This document shows, one piece after another, positions 35,677 through 44,733 of a stretch of 64,000 nt of DNA. The position numbers were made by a program, and so were the translations under genes. Numbering within the stretch: the stretch's first letter is position 1; each line of letters opens with the position of its first letter. Below the pieces are notes generated by a model. The model did no database searches, had not been told where the DNA came from, and worked only from the letters and a program-made list of their open reading frames with translations. The stretch spans positions 1 through 64,000 of the forward strand of contig NZ_PPSW01000030.1 of assembly GCF_005876835.1 (NCBI RefSeq), in the 5' to 3' direction. This stretch comes from Pseudoalteromonas phenolica. GTDB taxonomy: Bacteria > Pseudomonadota > Gammaproteobacteria > Enterobacterales > Alteromonadaceae.

Positions 35677-36993
35677 TTAATGCAATTTCATCTTAGGGCG
35701 CACAATGCGCAGTAACTTTTCTGATAACCACAAAGCCGCGGTTTTAACTGGGCCGTGAATGGCATTTTGATGCATACGATAAAGCGATAAATACATCACT
35801 CGCGCCAGATTACCTTCGATAAACATGGTGTTGTTAGTCAGGTTGCCCATTAAGCTTCCTACTGCACTGAAGCGAGAAAGGTTCACCAGTGAACCGTGAT
35901 CTTTATAAACAAAAGGTTTTGGCGCTTTGCCTGTGAATTTGGCTAAAATATTGTGCGCTACATTACTCGCCATCTGATGTGCAGCTTGCGCGCGAGGTGG
36001 CACGAAAGTGCCATCTTCTTGCTCGCAGGCACAAGCATCACCCAATACATGGATGTGTGAAGTGCCTTTTGCCTGTAAATATTCGTCTACTTTAATTTGA
36101 TTGTTGCGAGTGAATTCAAAGCAATCGAGGTTTTTAATAAAGTTAGCCACTTTTACACCCGCCGCCCAAAGCATTAAATCGGCTTGGATCAAGGTATTGT
36201 CATCGGTGATAAAGCCCTCAGAAGTTGCTTTGCTCACTTTGGTGCCTTCTAAGATATTTACACCTAAATGACGCAACTCGTCTCGCGCAGAGTTACTTAT
36301 TCTGCTGGGTAGGGCGGGCAGTATAGTTGGCCCAGCTTCAATTAAATGAATGGTGAGCTTGGTGCTGGTAAACGCATTCATACCGTAATGTTTAAGTAGT
36401 TGAGCGACATGAACAAGCTCGGCGCTAAGTTCAACACCGGTTGCTCCACCACCAACAATGGCGATTGATAGACGGTTTTGTTCTTCAGGTAATTGGCTTG
36501 CAGCTTGGTGTACACGCGTGAAGCAGTTAAGTAGCGCATGTTGAAAGCGTTCGGCTTGCTGGTGAGAGTCTAAGAAATAACAATGTTTACTGACACCAGG
36601 CGTATTAAAGTCATTACTGATACTGCCTATGGCAATGATTAACTCATCATAGTGAACGGTACGCTGTGGCAAGATCAATTCACCGTCTGAATCGTACTGT
36701 TCTTTAAGATATATCGCTTGTTTCTCAGCGTCTAAATTGATGAACTCACCAAGAATAAACTGAAATCCATGCCGAGCCGCATGGGCAGAATAAACGACAC
36801 CATCTAAGCTAGTGTCGAGTGAGCCTGTCGCCACTTCATGTAAGAGCGGCTTCCAAATATGGGTACGGTTTTTATCGATTAAAGTAATATTTGCGCGACG
36901 AGACTTCCCAAGTTTGTTCCCTAATTTACTTGCCAGTTCTAGGCCGCCTGCGCCGCCGCCGATGATGACAATATTGGGATGCGTGTTAATCAT
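35677..36993 (-). CDS. ndh: type II NADH dehydrogenase (NDH-2)
   Basis: Oxidises NADH and reduces ubiquinone at the inner membrane without pumping protons. The 437-residue form starts at 36993 (MINTHPNIVIIGGGAGGLELASKLG). The first GxGxxG binds FAD and a second one, IAIVGGGATGVELSAEL near residue 170, binds NADH. Also present are HIWKPLLHEVATG, the quinone-side HIHVLGDACACEQEDGTFVPPRAQAAHQMA, and the basic C-terminal tail RPKMKLH that in E. coli (RPRLKLH) anchors the enzyme to the membrane. It is monocistronic. Confidence 0.93.
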   Translation of the reverse strand: MINTHPNIVIIGGGAGGLELASKLGNKLGKSRRANITLIDKNRTHIWKPLLHEVATGSLDTSLDGVVYSAHAARHGFQFILGEFINLDAEKQAIYLKEQYDSDGELILPQRTVHYDELIIAIGSISNDFNTPGVSKHCYFLDSHQQAERFQHALLNCFTRVHQAASQLPEEQNRLSIAIVGGGATGVELSAELVHVAQLLKHYGMNAFTSTKLTIHLIEAGPTILPALPSRISNSARDELRHLGVNILEGTKVSKATSEGFITDDNTLIQADLMLWAAGVKVANFIKNLDCFEFTRNNQIKVDEYLQAKGTSHIHVLGDACACEQEDGTFVPPRAQAAHQMASNVAHNILAKFTGKAPKPFVYKDHGSLVNLSRFSAVGSLMGNLTNNTMFIEGNLARVMYLSLYRMHQNAIHGPVKTAALWLSEKLLRIVRPKMKLH

Positions 36994-37165
36994 AGTTGTG
37001 CCCTTTAAAAAGTTATAAAGAGCTGAGCACAATCCTTTGTAAATATCAGATTTACTTACATGATGTTCAGGTCGTTATAACCTTGCACAACTTGAGGTTA
37101 TTGTACGCCTAACTGACTGCTAGCAATATGGAAAAAGTATTTCTAAATGTTTCAAATTAGGTATG

Positions 37166-37191
37166 AAAAAGGCTGCAAAAGCAGCCCTTTA
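37166..37191 (-). terminator. terminator after the chemoreceptor gene
   Basis: The stem aaaggctgc / gcagcccttt with loop aaaa. On the minus strand it ends in a T run 15 bases past the stop. Confidence 0.85.
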
Positions 37192-37204
37192 ATTTTGTAA
37201 ATTA

Positions 37205-40200
37205 TTAAGCCAAATTTGGCAAGTAACGCTCATCGGGTAAATAGGTTTGCTCTAAAGCCGTAGATGAAGCACTACCCTCAGTTAGGGAGAAAAACTCGAC
37301 CGTTTGGTTCATCATTTGCGCTTGTTCAGCCATCGCTTCACCAGCTGCAGCTGCTTCCTCAACCAGTGCTGCATTTTGTTGGGTCATCTGATCCATCTGA
37401 GTGATCGCAGTATTAATCTGCATAATGCTTTCTGATTGATGCCTTGCTGATTGGGCAATCTCTGCCATCATGACGCGTACCTTGCTGGTGGCTTCAACGA
37501 TTTCACTTAAGGTATCGCCGGAGCGGTTTACTAGGTCGGTGCCTTCTTCAACTTTAGATTGACTGTCTCTGATCAAATCTTTAATTTCTTTTGCTGCATT
37601 TGATGAGCGCTGGGCTAGGTTACGTACTTCACCGGCAACCACCGCAAATCCTCGACCTTGTTCACCCGCACGGGCTGCCTCTACAGCCGCATTCAAGGCA
37701 AGTAAGTTAGTTTGGAATGCAATATCATCAATCACACTGATGATCTCAGTGATCTGTTTGCTCGACTGATTGATTTCGCGCATTGCGCTTACAGCCAATT
37801 TCACGACCTCACCGCCATGACTGGCTTTGTCTTCAGCCGTCATTGAAAGCGCATTCGCATCTTCGGCTTTTTCAGAGCTTTGACGGACAATCTCGGTAAC
37901 TTCATCCATACTAGCCGAGGTTTCTTCTAGGCTACTGGCTTGCTCTTCAGTACGTTGACTCAAATCTGCATTACCTTGAGCAATTTCATTTGCGCCCTGA
38001 GTAATACTGCCAGAGGCATGGGTGATGTTTTCAATGACTTCGGTTAGTTTATCGGCTGTGCTGTTGGTATCTTGTTTCAGTTGACCAAAAGAGCCTTCGT
38101 AATCGTTGGTGATACGTTTACTCAAATCGCCCTGAGCTAATGCGCTTAGCACTTTTGTGACGTCATCAAGTGCAATTTCGACGGTAGAGACTAGATCATT
38201 TAAACCTGTACTGAGTTTTTCAAAGAAGCCTGTCTTACCTTGTAAAGATAGTTTCTGGCTTAAGTCACCCTGTGCGGCAGATTGCACCAAGTTGTCTATT
38301 TCTTTTTCAATATTTACTTCTGCGGTTCTGTCGGTCCATTCTAGAACAGTGCCAATACGCTCGTTATTTACGAAAATGGGGTTAGAGGTCACAGAGAAGA
38401 CGCGTTCCCCAATGTATTCAGTACTTTTGTGAGCATGAGACAAGTTATTAAACAAGACGCGTTGTTGTTCTGGTTCTAAATAGAATTGATCAACAGGGAA
38501 GCCAATGAGGTTGTTGGCATCGAACTGGCCTATATGGGCTTGAATATCGCCTTCAGCACTTTCCATGGTGCTTTTCAGCGCTTGGTTTGCATAGATGATA
38601 TTTAAATTTTTGTCTGCAATCATGACATTGCCCGAGACACTATCAAGCGCATATCTGACTCTGGCATTTTCGGCTGCGATACGTGTCTTTTCACGCTCTT
38701 GAGCTAACCAATCTGTTCTGTCTTGCCACTCTAAGACCGTACCAACACGTTCACCCTCTACACTTACCGGGCTCACGATTACTGTGAAGGTTCTGCCAGA
38801 AATCACAAACTCGGTTTCAATGCTTGTTGTTTGAGTTTTGAATTCTTCTACTTTATTGCTGAAATGTTCAAAAAACGCATCAACTCGATTACCAATAATG
38901 GCTTCTTGATTAAAATGTGGAATGGCTTGTTTAATATCTTGGCTGGCAAATTTAAACATGTCATGAATGGCGTTATTCATGTAAATTACATTTAGGTCTT
39001 TGTCAGCAATCATAACCTGACCAGACGAACCGTCTAAAGCATACTTTACACGTGCGTTTTCAGAGGCAATACGTGCTTTTTCCTCAGCTGCGGCAAGCTC
39101 TTCGGTTCTATCTTGCCACTCGAATACCGTACCAACGCGTTGCGCTTCAACAATGACAGGGCTTGCAACTAATTTAAAAGTTCTTCCTGCAATTACAAAT
39201 TGCTCTTCAAGGCTGGTGGTTAGATTTTCAATCTGTGCTAGGTGTTGCTCAAAGTAAGGCATTAAACCATTGATTTGCGCATTTAGAATATGATGAGCAC
39301 TAAAATTAGGCAGCTCTGTCTGTAGCTGTGTTTCAACCCCTTCAAACATTTGCTGGATTGAACTATTTAGATAAATGACTTGGTGCTCAGTATTGGTGAT
39401 CATGACATTAGAGTTGGCGTTATCTAATGCACTTTTAATACGAGCGTTGACCCTTGCCACGCGACGCTCTTGTTCTTCTTTTTCACGGATGAGTTTTAAG
39501 CTTTCTCGCATTTCTAACATAGATTTGAAGACGCCTTGCGGTGCTCGTTCATCATATTCTTGGTCTAAGTCACCTTTTGAAATGGCGGTTGCAATATTAT
39601 CTAGTTCACTAGGATCTTTACCGAGTTGTTTCATCACCATTCGAAGTAAGAAAAATACAATAGCAGCACTAATTACAAGCGCTGTCATGAACATAATGAA
39701 AATTTGCGATACGGCTTGTTCATTAGCGGCTTTTAATTGAGGACCCAGAATATCTTGGTCTGATTTAACTGAATTACTTAAATCTCTGACTAAAGAAGCA
39801 AAACGCGGACCTATCACATCCAATACATTGGTTACTTTGTCATTTCTATCAACAATAAGGTTTTGAACTTGAGTGAAGGCATTTGTGTAATCAAGAAACA
39901 TACTATTGATGTTGTTTAGCCTAGTTTGATTTTCTTTATTCAAACTAAAAGTGCTTATATTTATGAGTTGGTCTTCGAAGCTCGAGAATTCTTGATTGAC
40001 TCGCTCAGACGCTGATAGTTGATTACTTTCTAAGTATTTCACAACATATAAGCGGCCAAGTAATAAGTTGCGCATCGCCTCACCAGCAACATAAGCCAGT
40101 TGCGTATCATTAGATTGTGCGGCGCTTTGCATAATTTGTGTGAGCTCACGCTCCATTCTTGGACCAATCACATCTAATTGATCTAACACCAACTCATTAC

Positions 40201-40618
40201 GCTCAACCCGATACGCTTTGATAACTTCGAACGTTGCATTGTACTGCTCAATTTCTCGAATGAGTTTAGTGACCATTTGTGCCCGTTCGGGCTTATTAAT
40301 TTCTTGTTTGGCGTCGAGAATGAGCTTATCAACTTGTTCAAAGTACTGGTTGTATTCGCGAAGGTCTTTCTCACTACCTGTGAGAAGAAAGTCTTTTACA
40401 TTCATGCGTACCATCAACATATTCGATTGTAAGGTGCTCGCAAGGTTAGAGTCTCTTGCTAGCTCTCGATAGCTTTTGAATCCTTCATCTGCTGAAGTTA
40501 ATGCTAAATATGCGGTCAATCCGATTGCCGCAAGAATGCACAAAATAAAAGTAAAGGCTGATATGAGTTTTGCTTTGAGTGTGCTGAAAATGCCAAAAGA
40601 GGGGGTTGCTGTGTCCAT
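37205..40618 (-). CDS. methyl-accepting chemotaxis protein with three tandem PAS domains
   Basis: 1137 residues, very long for a chemoreceptor. Order: transmembrane segment about 17-40; a helical periplasmic sensor about 41-300 (NMLMVRMNVKDFLLTGSEKD suggests an HBM or 4-helix type); transmembrane segment about 303-326; HAMP about 327-380. Three PAS copies follow at about 391-505, 521-635 and 651-765, repeating with a period of exactly 130 residues (NARIKSALDN, NARVKYALDG, NARVRYALDS). Then come further HAMP-like segments (AAQGDLSQKL, LAQGDLSKRI) and the signalling hairpin with IDDIAFQTNLLALNAAVEAARAGEQGRGFAVVAGEVRNLAQRS. No CheR-binding pentapeptide is seen at the C-terminus. It can sense a periplasmic ligand and three cytoplasmic redox or energy inputs. 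Confidence 0.92.
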   Translation of the reverse strand: MDTATPSFGIFSTLKAKLISAFTFILCILAAIGLTAYLALTSADEGFKSYRELARDSNLASTLQSNMLMVRMNVKDFLLTGSEKDLREYNQYFEQVDKLILDAKQEINKPERAQMVTKLIREIEQYNATFEVIKAYRVERNELVLDQLDVIGPRMERELTQIMQSAAQSNDTQLAYVAGEAMRNLLLGRLYVVKYLESNQLSASERVNQEFSSFEDQLINISTFSLNKENQTRLNNINSMFLDYTNAFTQVQNLIVDRNDKVTNVLDVIGPRFASLVRDLSNSVKSDQDILGPQLKAANEQAVSQIFIMFMTALVISAAIVFFLLRMVMKQLGKDPSELDNIATAISKGDLDQEYDERAPQGVFKSMLEMRESLKLIREKEEQERRVARVNARIKSALDNANSNVMITNTEHQVIYLNSSIQQMFEGVETQLQTELPNFSAHHILNAQINGLMPYFEQHLAQIENLTTSLEEQFVIAGRTFKLVASPVIVEAQRVGTVFEWQDRTEELAAAEEKARIASENARVKYALDGSSGQVMIADKDLNVIYMNNAIHDMFKFASQDIKQAIPHFNQEAIIGNRVDAFFEHFSNKVEEFKTQTTSIETEFVISGRTFTVIVSPVSVEGERVGTVLEWQDRTDWLAQEREKTRIAAENARVRYALDSVSGNVMIADKNLNIIYANQALKSTMESAEGDIQAHIGQFDANNLIGFPVDQFYLEPEQQRVLFNNLSHAHKSTEYIGERVFSVTSNPIFVNNERIGTVLEWTDRTAEVNIEKEIDNLVQSAAQGDLSQKLSLQGKTGFFEKLSTGLNDLVSTVEIALDDVTKVLSALAQGDLSKRITNDYEGSFGQLKQDTNSTADKLTEVIENITHASGSITQGANEIAQGNADLSQRTEEQASSLEETSASMDEVTEIVRQSSEKAEDANALSMTAEDKASHGGEVVKLAVSAMREINQSSKQITEIISVIDDIAFQTNLLALNAAVEAARAGEQGRGFAVVAGEVRNLAQRSSNAAKEIKDLIRDSQSKVEEGTDLVNRSGDTLSEIVEATSKVRVMMAEIAQSARHQSESIMQINTAITQMDQMTQQNAALVEEAAAAGEAMAEQAQMMNQTVEFFSLTEGSASSTALEQTYLPDERYLPNLA

Positions 40619-41199
40619 GCTTAGCTTCCTAAAAATGTACCAATAAAAGATGCAATACTAAGTGATAGCCTAGTATTTATACAAAATCAAAGTGTAAAAC
40701 TTTCTTTATATAACCAAAATACATAGATTGTTCCGGTTTTGGAAATGATCTATTTCAATAATGTGGCGATTATATTTAATATTTCTTAAATTCACATTCT
40801 TTGGTTTTTTAAATTCCTCTCTATTAACTTTATATAAATCAAAAATATTTATTATTTTTTAAAATTGTAACTGTCCCTTTTATTGCAATATAAGCTTTCC
40901 TTAAAGAAGGTTTTAAGCCCTATATTTTGTGTTTTTTTTTAATTGTTTTTTTTTAAATTTTGTAACTTTATGATTATTAATGTTTTGTGTTTTTTTTGTT
41001 GTGGTTTGAGTGTGTGCATTTTCTGCAATAATAATAATTTAAATAAGTACTCGTATGTTTTTTTCGGTCTTGACTGTGCATATTTATATGCATATTTTTA
41101 TGCTTGTTAACAGGTTTGTATCGATTCTGTTAATCCTTCTCTTCCTCAGGGGTGGGTGTATGCGTTTTATAAAAACTATAAGTTAAGATGGATGAAATA
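40619..41199. other. long A/T-rich intergenic region before a TonB receptor
   Basis: About 580 bp between the divergent chemoreceptor and TonB receptor genes, extremely A/T rich with T8-T10 runs around 40929-40992. It must contain both promoters and a possible long leader of the receptor. I find no reading frame, riboswitch fold or Fur box that I would defend. Confidence 0.4.
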
Positions 41200-43857
41200 A
41201 TGCAAAACAATAAAGTAGCTAAAGCAGTAAAATATGCGATTGCTTGCTCAGTGATCTCTACAGGACTGTCTACCGGTGTTGCTATCGCAAATGAAGATGG
41301 TGCAAATGAAGTTGAGCGAATAGCAGTTACGGGTTCGCGGATCAAAAGACATGATTTAGAAAATGCTTCACCTATTACGACAGTAGATGCTGAGCAAATA
41401 GAAATGGCTGGCGTTGACAATATTGCTGATTTAATTAATCAGTTGCCTGCTATAACGGGTATTACAAATACCACGAGAGCAGGTAGTCCAACATCAAGTA
41501 TTAACCTTAGGGGATTACCAGATACATCAACCTTAGTATTAATTAATGGGCATAGGGCAGCAAATAATGCGTCAAGCGGTGATTCTGTCGACCTTAATGT
41601 CATTCCACCAGCAGCCATTGAGCGAATTGAGATTCTTAAAGATGGCGCATCATCAATCTATGGTTCTGATGCCATTGCAGGTGTAGTGAACATCATACTT
41701 AAGAAAAACTATGAAGGGTTAATGGTTGACTATACATATACAAAACCTTCTGAAGAGGGGGGTGAAAGAGGGAGCTTTAATTTATTAACAGGTATTTCTG
41801 GTGATAAAGGTTCAATAGTTTTTGGTGCGAACTTCTACGAGCAACAGGCAATTTTCTCTCGTAATCGTAATAGAACAAGTATTACACCAATTCCATCTTC
41901 AGCAATTCCTTCTGGTCGTGCAACAATCTCAGGTTTCAAAGGTCTGGATGATGGCACGATAGTTAAAACAGGTGTTGCTGATGACGCTGCTACAATAACT
42001 AGAGCAAATAGCGCTACAGATTTTTCTGGTTATTCAACTAACTGGGAATCATATAACTATCAACAAGTTACTTCAGAAATCCCTGATAACCAAAGATTTT
42101 CAATGTTTGCAAATGGACATTATGAGATCTCAGATACACTTTTATTTAATGCAGAGTTTCTTCACTCTGACACTCAAATTTTTGAGACTTGGGCATATGC
42201 ACCAATATTTGCTGCTTTTGAGGTAGGTGACTTAACTTGGAGTAAAGATAATAAGTACAATATCTTTGATCAAGATATAAAAGATTGGCGCCGCAGGATG
42301 ACAGATTCTGGAGCGCCTAGGTTTTTTGACCATAATACTCAATTTGATCGATTAGTCTTAAAGCTTGACGGTGAGTTTAATGACAATTGGAGTTGGTCAG
42401 GTAAAGTATTAGGCTCACAGAGTCGATATAGTCAAACATATGTGAACGTGGTTAATAAAGAGCACTTAAAGTTAGGTGTTGGTCCAGAAAATATTTGTGC
42501 TCAAATTGAAGGGTGTGTTCAGATAAACCCTTTAGCTGAAGCTGGTCAGATGCCTGATGAGCAATGGAATTACATGTTAACTGATGTTCAAATGAAAGGC
42601 CGTTCTCGTACTCATACATTTGCATTCGATGTAACAGGTGATTTATTTGAGCTGGATGCAGGTGCAGTTGCAGTGGCTGTTGGTGTGGAATATAGAAAAG
42701 AAAGCTTTTCTAAAGATCCTGATGGTTTAATTTCAGATTTCCAAACAATAGGTGGCGCAAACTTACAAGCTACAGCAGGTGATAGAACATCAAAAGAGAT
42801 TTATGCTGAAGCATTTGTACCTGTCGTTGATAAGTTAAACATGACTTTTGCACTTCGTTACTCTGATTTCAATGATTTTGGAACAGATGTAAATCCTAAA
42901 GTTGGTATTGAATTCGATCCCAGTGAGTCTTTGAAATTAAGAGCAACATATTCAACGGGTTTCAGAGCCCCTTCACTTCAAGAGTTATATCAAGGTGCAT
43001 CTGAGTCTTTCGACTTTTTGTCTGACCCATGTGCGGCAGAGGACGCTGGTAATACTGCTAGTACAGCAGGTTGTAGTGTGCAATCTGACCCTGCTTTATT
43101 CCAATTCCTTACTATTACCACGGGTAACTCGGTACAGTTAAGTGCTGAAGAATCAGAAAGCTTTACTGCAGGTGTAGTTTGGAGTCCAGAGTCGCTTGAA
43201 GGTTTAAACCTTCGTTTAGACTACTTTAATATTACTCAAGAAAATGCAATAGACAATCCTAAGCAGTACTTTATAGACAAAAATGCTGAAGGTGACCCTT
43301 TATTGGGGAATCGAGTGGTCAGAGATGCTAATGGTAACATTTCTCAGGTAGACGTTACTTACGTTAACTTGGCTGAGCGAGAAGTTGTAGGTGTTGATCT
43401 TGGTGCAGATTATGGTTTTGAGTCTGGTTATGGTTTTTGGAAAATAGGAACAGAGCTATCTTGGTATGACAAATTCAATGACCAAGCGCACCCTGAAGCT
43501 GAAGTTGTTAACCGTTCAGGCACTTATGATAACTCTTCAAATGCAGGCTTGATCCCAGAATATAAAATGTCTTACTTCGTAAACTGGAGTTTTGAAGATT
43601 GGAGCCTTGAATTAAGAGGTCAATGGTTAGATGAAGTTAAAGATAAAGGTAATGACGATGAAATTGTAGATTCTTATTCTAGATTAGACCTTAATTCTGT
43701 ATATCAATATAGTGACAACCTTTCTTTCTCATTTGGTATTGACAATTTAACTGATGAAGAGCCACCAGTAGTTGGAAGTGAGCCATCAGGTATTGAGGGA
43801 GCAACTTATGACCTTACAGGAAGAGCATATAGTTTTAAATTAAAATACGAGTTTTAA
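41200..43857 (+). CDS. TonB-dependent receptor
   Basis: 885 residues if the ATG at 41200 is used (GGAT about seven bases upstream and a clean signal peptide MQNNKVAKAVKYAIACSVISTGLSTGVAIA). The ATG 12 bases earlier is possible. The TonB box and plug follow (ERIAVTGSRIKRHDLENASPITTVDAEQIEMAGVDNIADLINQLPA, INLRGLPDTSTLVLINGHRA, IERIEILKDGASSIYGSDAIAGVVNIILKK). A 22-stranded barrel ends in KLKYEF. The GSRIKR type is common in marine bacteria for large organic substrates, so the substrate is unknown and need not be iron. No transport or enzyme gene is adjacent. Confidence 0.92.
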   Translation: MQNNKVAKAVKYAIACSVISTGLSTGVAIANEDGANEVERIAVTGSRIKRHDLENASPITTVDAEQIEMAGVDNIADLINQLPAITGITNTTRAGSPTSSINLRGLPDTSTLVLINGHRAANNASSGDSVDLNVIPPAAIERIEILKDGASSIYGSDAIAGVVNIILKKNYEGLMVDYTYTKPSEEGGERGSFNLLTGISGDKGSIVFGANFYEQQAIFSRNRNRTSITPIPSSAIPSGRATISGFKGLDDGTIVKTGVADDAATITRANSATDFSGYSTNWESYNYQQVTSEIPDNQRFSMFANGHYEISDTLLFNAEFLHSDTQIFETWAYAPIFAAFEVGDLTWSKDNKYNIFDQDIKDWRRRMTDSGAPRFFDHNTQFDRLVLKLDGEFNDNWSWSGKVLGSQSRYSQTYVNVVNKEHLKLGVGPENICAQIEGCVQINPLAEAGQMPDEQWNYMLTDVQMKGRSRTHTFAFDVTGDLFELDAGAVAVAVGVEYRKESFSKDPDGLISDFQTIGGANLQATAGDRTSKEIYAEAFVPVVDKLNMTFALRYSDFNDFGTDVNPKVGIEFDPSESLKLRATYSTGFRAPSLQELYQGASESFDFLSDPCAAEDAGNTASTAGCSVQSDPALFQFLTITTGNSVQLSAEESESFTAGVVWSPESLEGLNLRLDYFNITQENAIDNPKQYFIDKNAEGDPLLGNRVVRDANGNISQVDVTYVNLAEREVVGVDLGADYGFESGYGFWKIGTELSWYDKFNDQAHPEAEVVNRSGTYDNSSNAGLIPEYKMSYFVNWSFEDWSLELRGQWLDEVKDKGNDDEIVDSYSRLDLNSVYQYSDNLSFSFGIDNLTDEEPPVVGSEPSGIEGATYDLTGRAYSFKLKYEF

Positions 43858-43911
43858 TCCTTGTATTTATTTTGAAATTATAAAACGGGCTTCCCTGGCC
43901 CACTTTATTTT

Positions 43912-43936
43912 AGCGCCCAATTTGGGCGCTTTTTTG
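43912..43936 (+). terminator. terminator after the TonB receptor gene
   Basis: The stem agcgcccaa / tttgggcgct with a six-T tail, 55 bases after the stop. Confidence 0.9.
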
Positions 43937-44027
43937 TGTTAACAAACTTGTCTTTACTCAGCCTTATTTTGTTATATATTGCTGATGCAACAATTAATAT
44001 ATGAACAAAACTCAAGGTTACTAGCCT

Positions 44028-44714
44028 ATGAAACCTAAACTTTTATTGTATCCAAATATTCAGGTTGAAAATGTATTTGCAAAAGAAACGGAAGTCTTAG
44101 GTCAATTGCAAAGAGGGGAGTTAAATGAAGCTTTGATTTTGTGGCAACCAGATAAGCCAACATTGGTTTTGCCGTCAGGTAACAAATGGCAAAGCTCAGA
44201 GGGGCTGCATCTACAGCTTATGCAAATGGGGTGGCAGCTGCTTAGTCGAAAAACAGGTGGCGCACCGGTACCACAAGTACCTGGCGTGATTAATGTTTCT
44301 CATATGTATGTGTGGGATGAGCAAACACCTTATTCGATACCAAGAGCCTATCAAGATTTTTGTGACAAGCTATCTCGGTTTTTTGCGTTATATGCTGTAA
44401 AAGTAGATGTTCATGCCACTGAGTTTTCTTACTGTGATGGAGACTACAATCTTAATATCGCAGGCAAAAAAGTGGTGGGAACAGCGCAACGAGTGGTACT
44501 TAAAAATGGTGGTGGTAAGGTGGTACTTGCTCAGGCTTGTATCTTAATCAATACGGACATTAGCGCTATCATTAACCCCGTAAATGCCTGTTACGAATAC
44601 CATCAACAAGCTGAGCGTGTGCGTTCAGAGGTCCATACCTGTTTAGTTCAGCATACTGAACAACAAGACTCTGTTGAAGGTTATTTTCAAAGTTTAATAA
44701 AAGCCTTTTCATAA
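44028..44714 (+). CDS. lipoate-protein ligase A family protein
   Basis: 228 residues of the biotin/lipoate ligase fold. SRKTGGAPVPQVPGVINVSHMY corresponds to the R-[RK]-[ST]-GG-x-A-V substrate loop. FSYCDGDYNLNIAGKKVVGTAQR carries the lysine expected to bind the lipoyl- or octanoyl-adenylate. It is shorter than LplA (about 337 aa) and lacks the C-terminal accessory domain, so it could be an octanoyl or lipoyl transferase acting on a specific carrier. It stands alone; no lipoyl-domain protein is near. Confidence 0.75.
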   Translation: MKPKLLLYPNIQVENVFAKETEVLGQLQRGELNEALILWQPDKPTLVLPSGNKWQSSEGLHLQLMQMGWQLLSRKTGGAPVPQVPGVINVSHMYVWDEQTPYSIPRAYQDFCDKLSRFFALYAVKVDVHATEFSYCDGDYNLNIAGKKVVGTAQRVVLKNGGGKVVLAQACILINTDISAIINPVNACYEYHQQAERVRSEVHTCLVQHTEQQDSVEGYFQSLIKAFS

Positions 44715-44733
44715 CTTTATAATTTTAGGTAAC

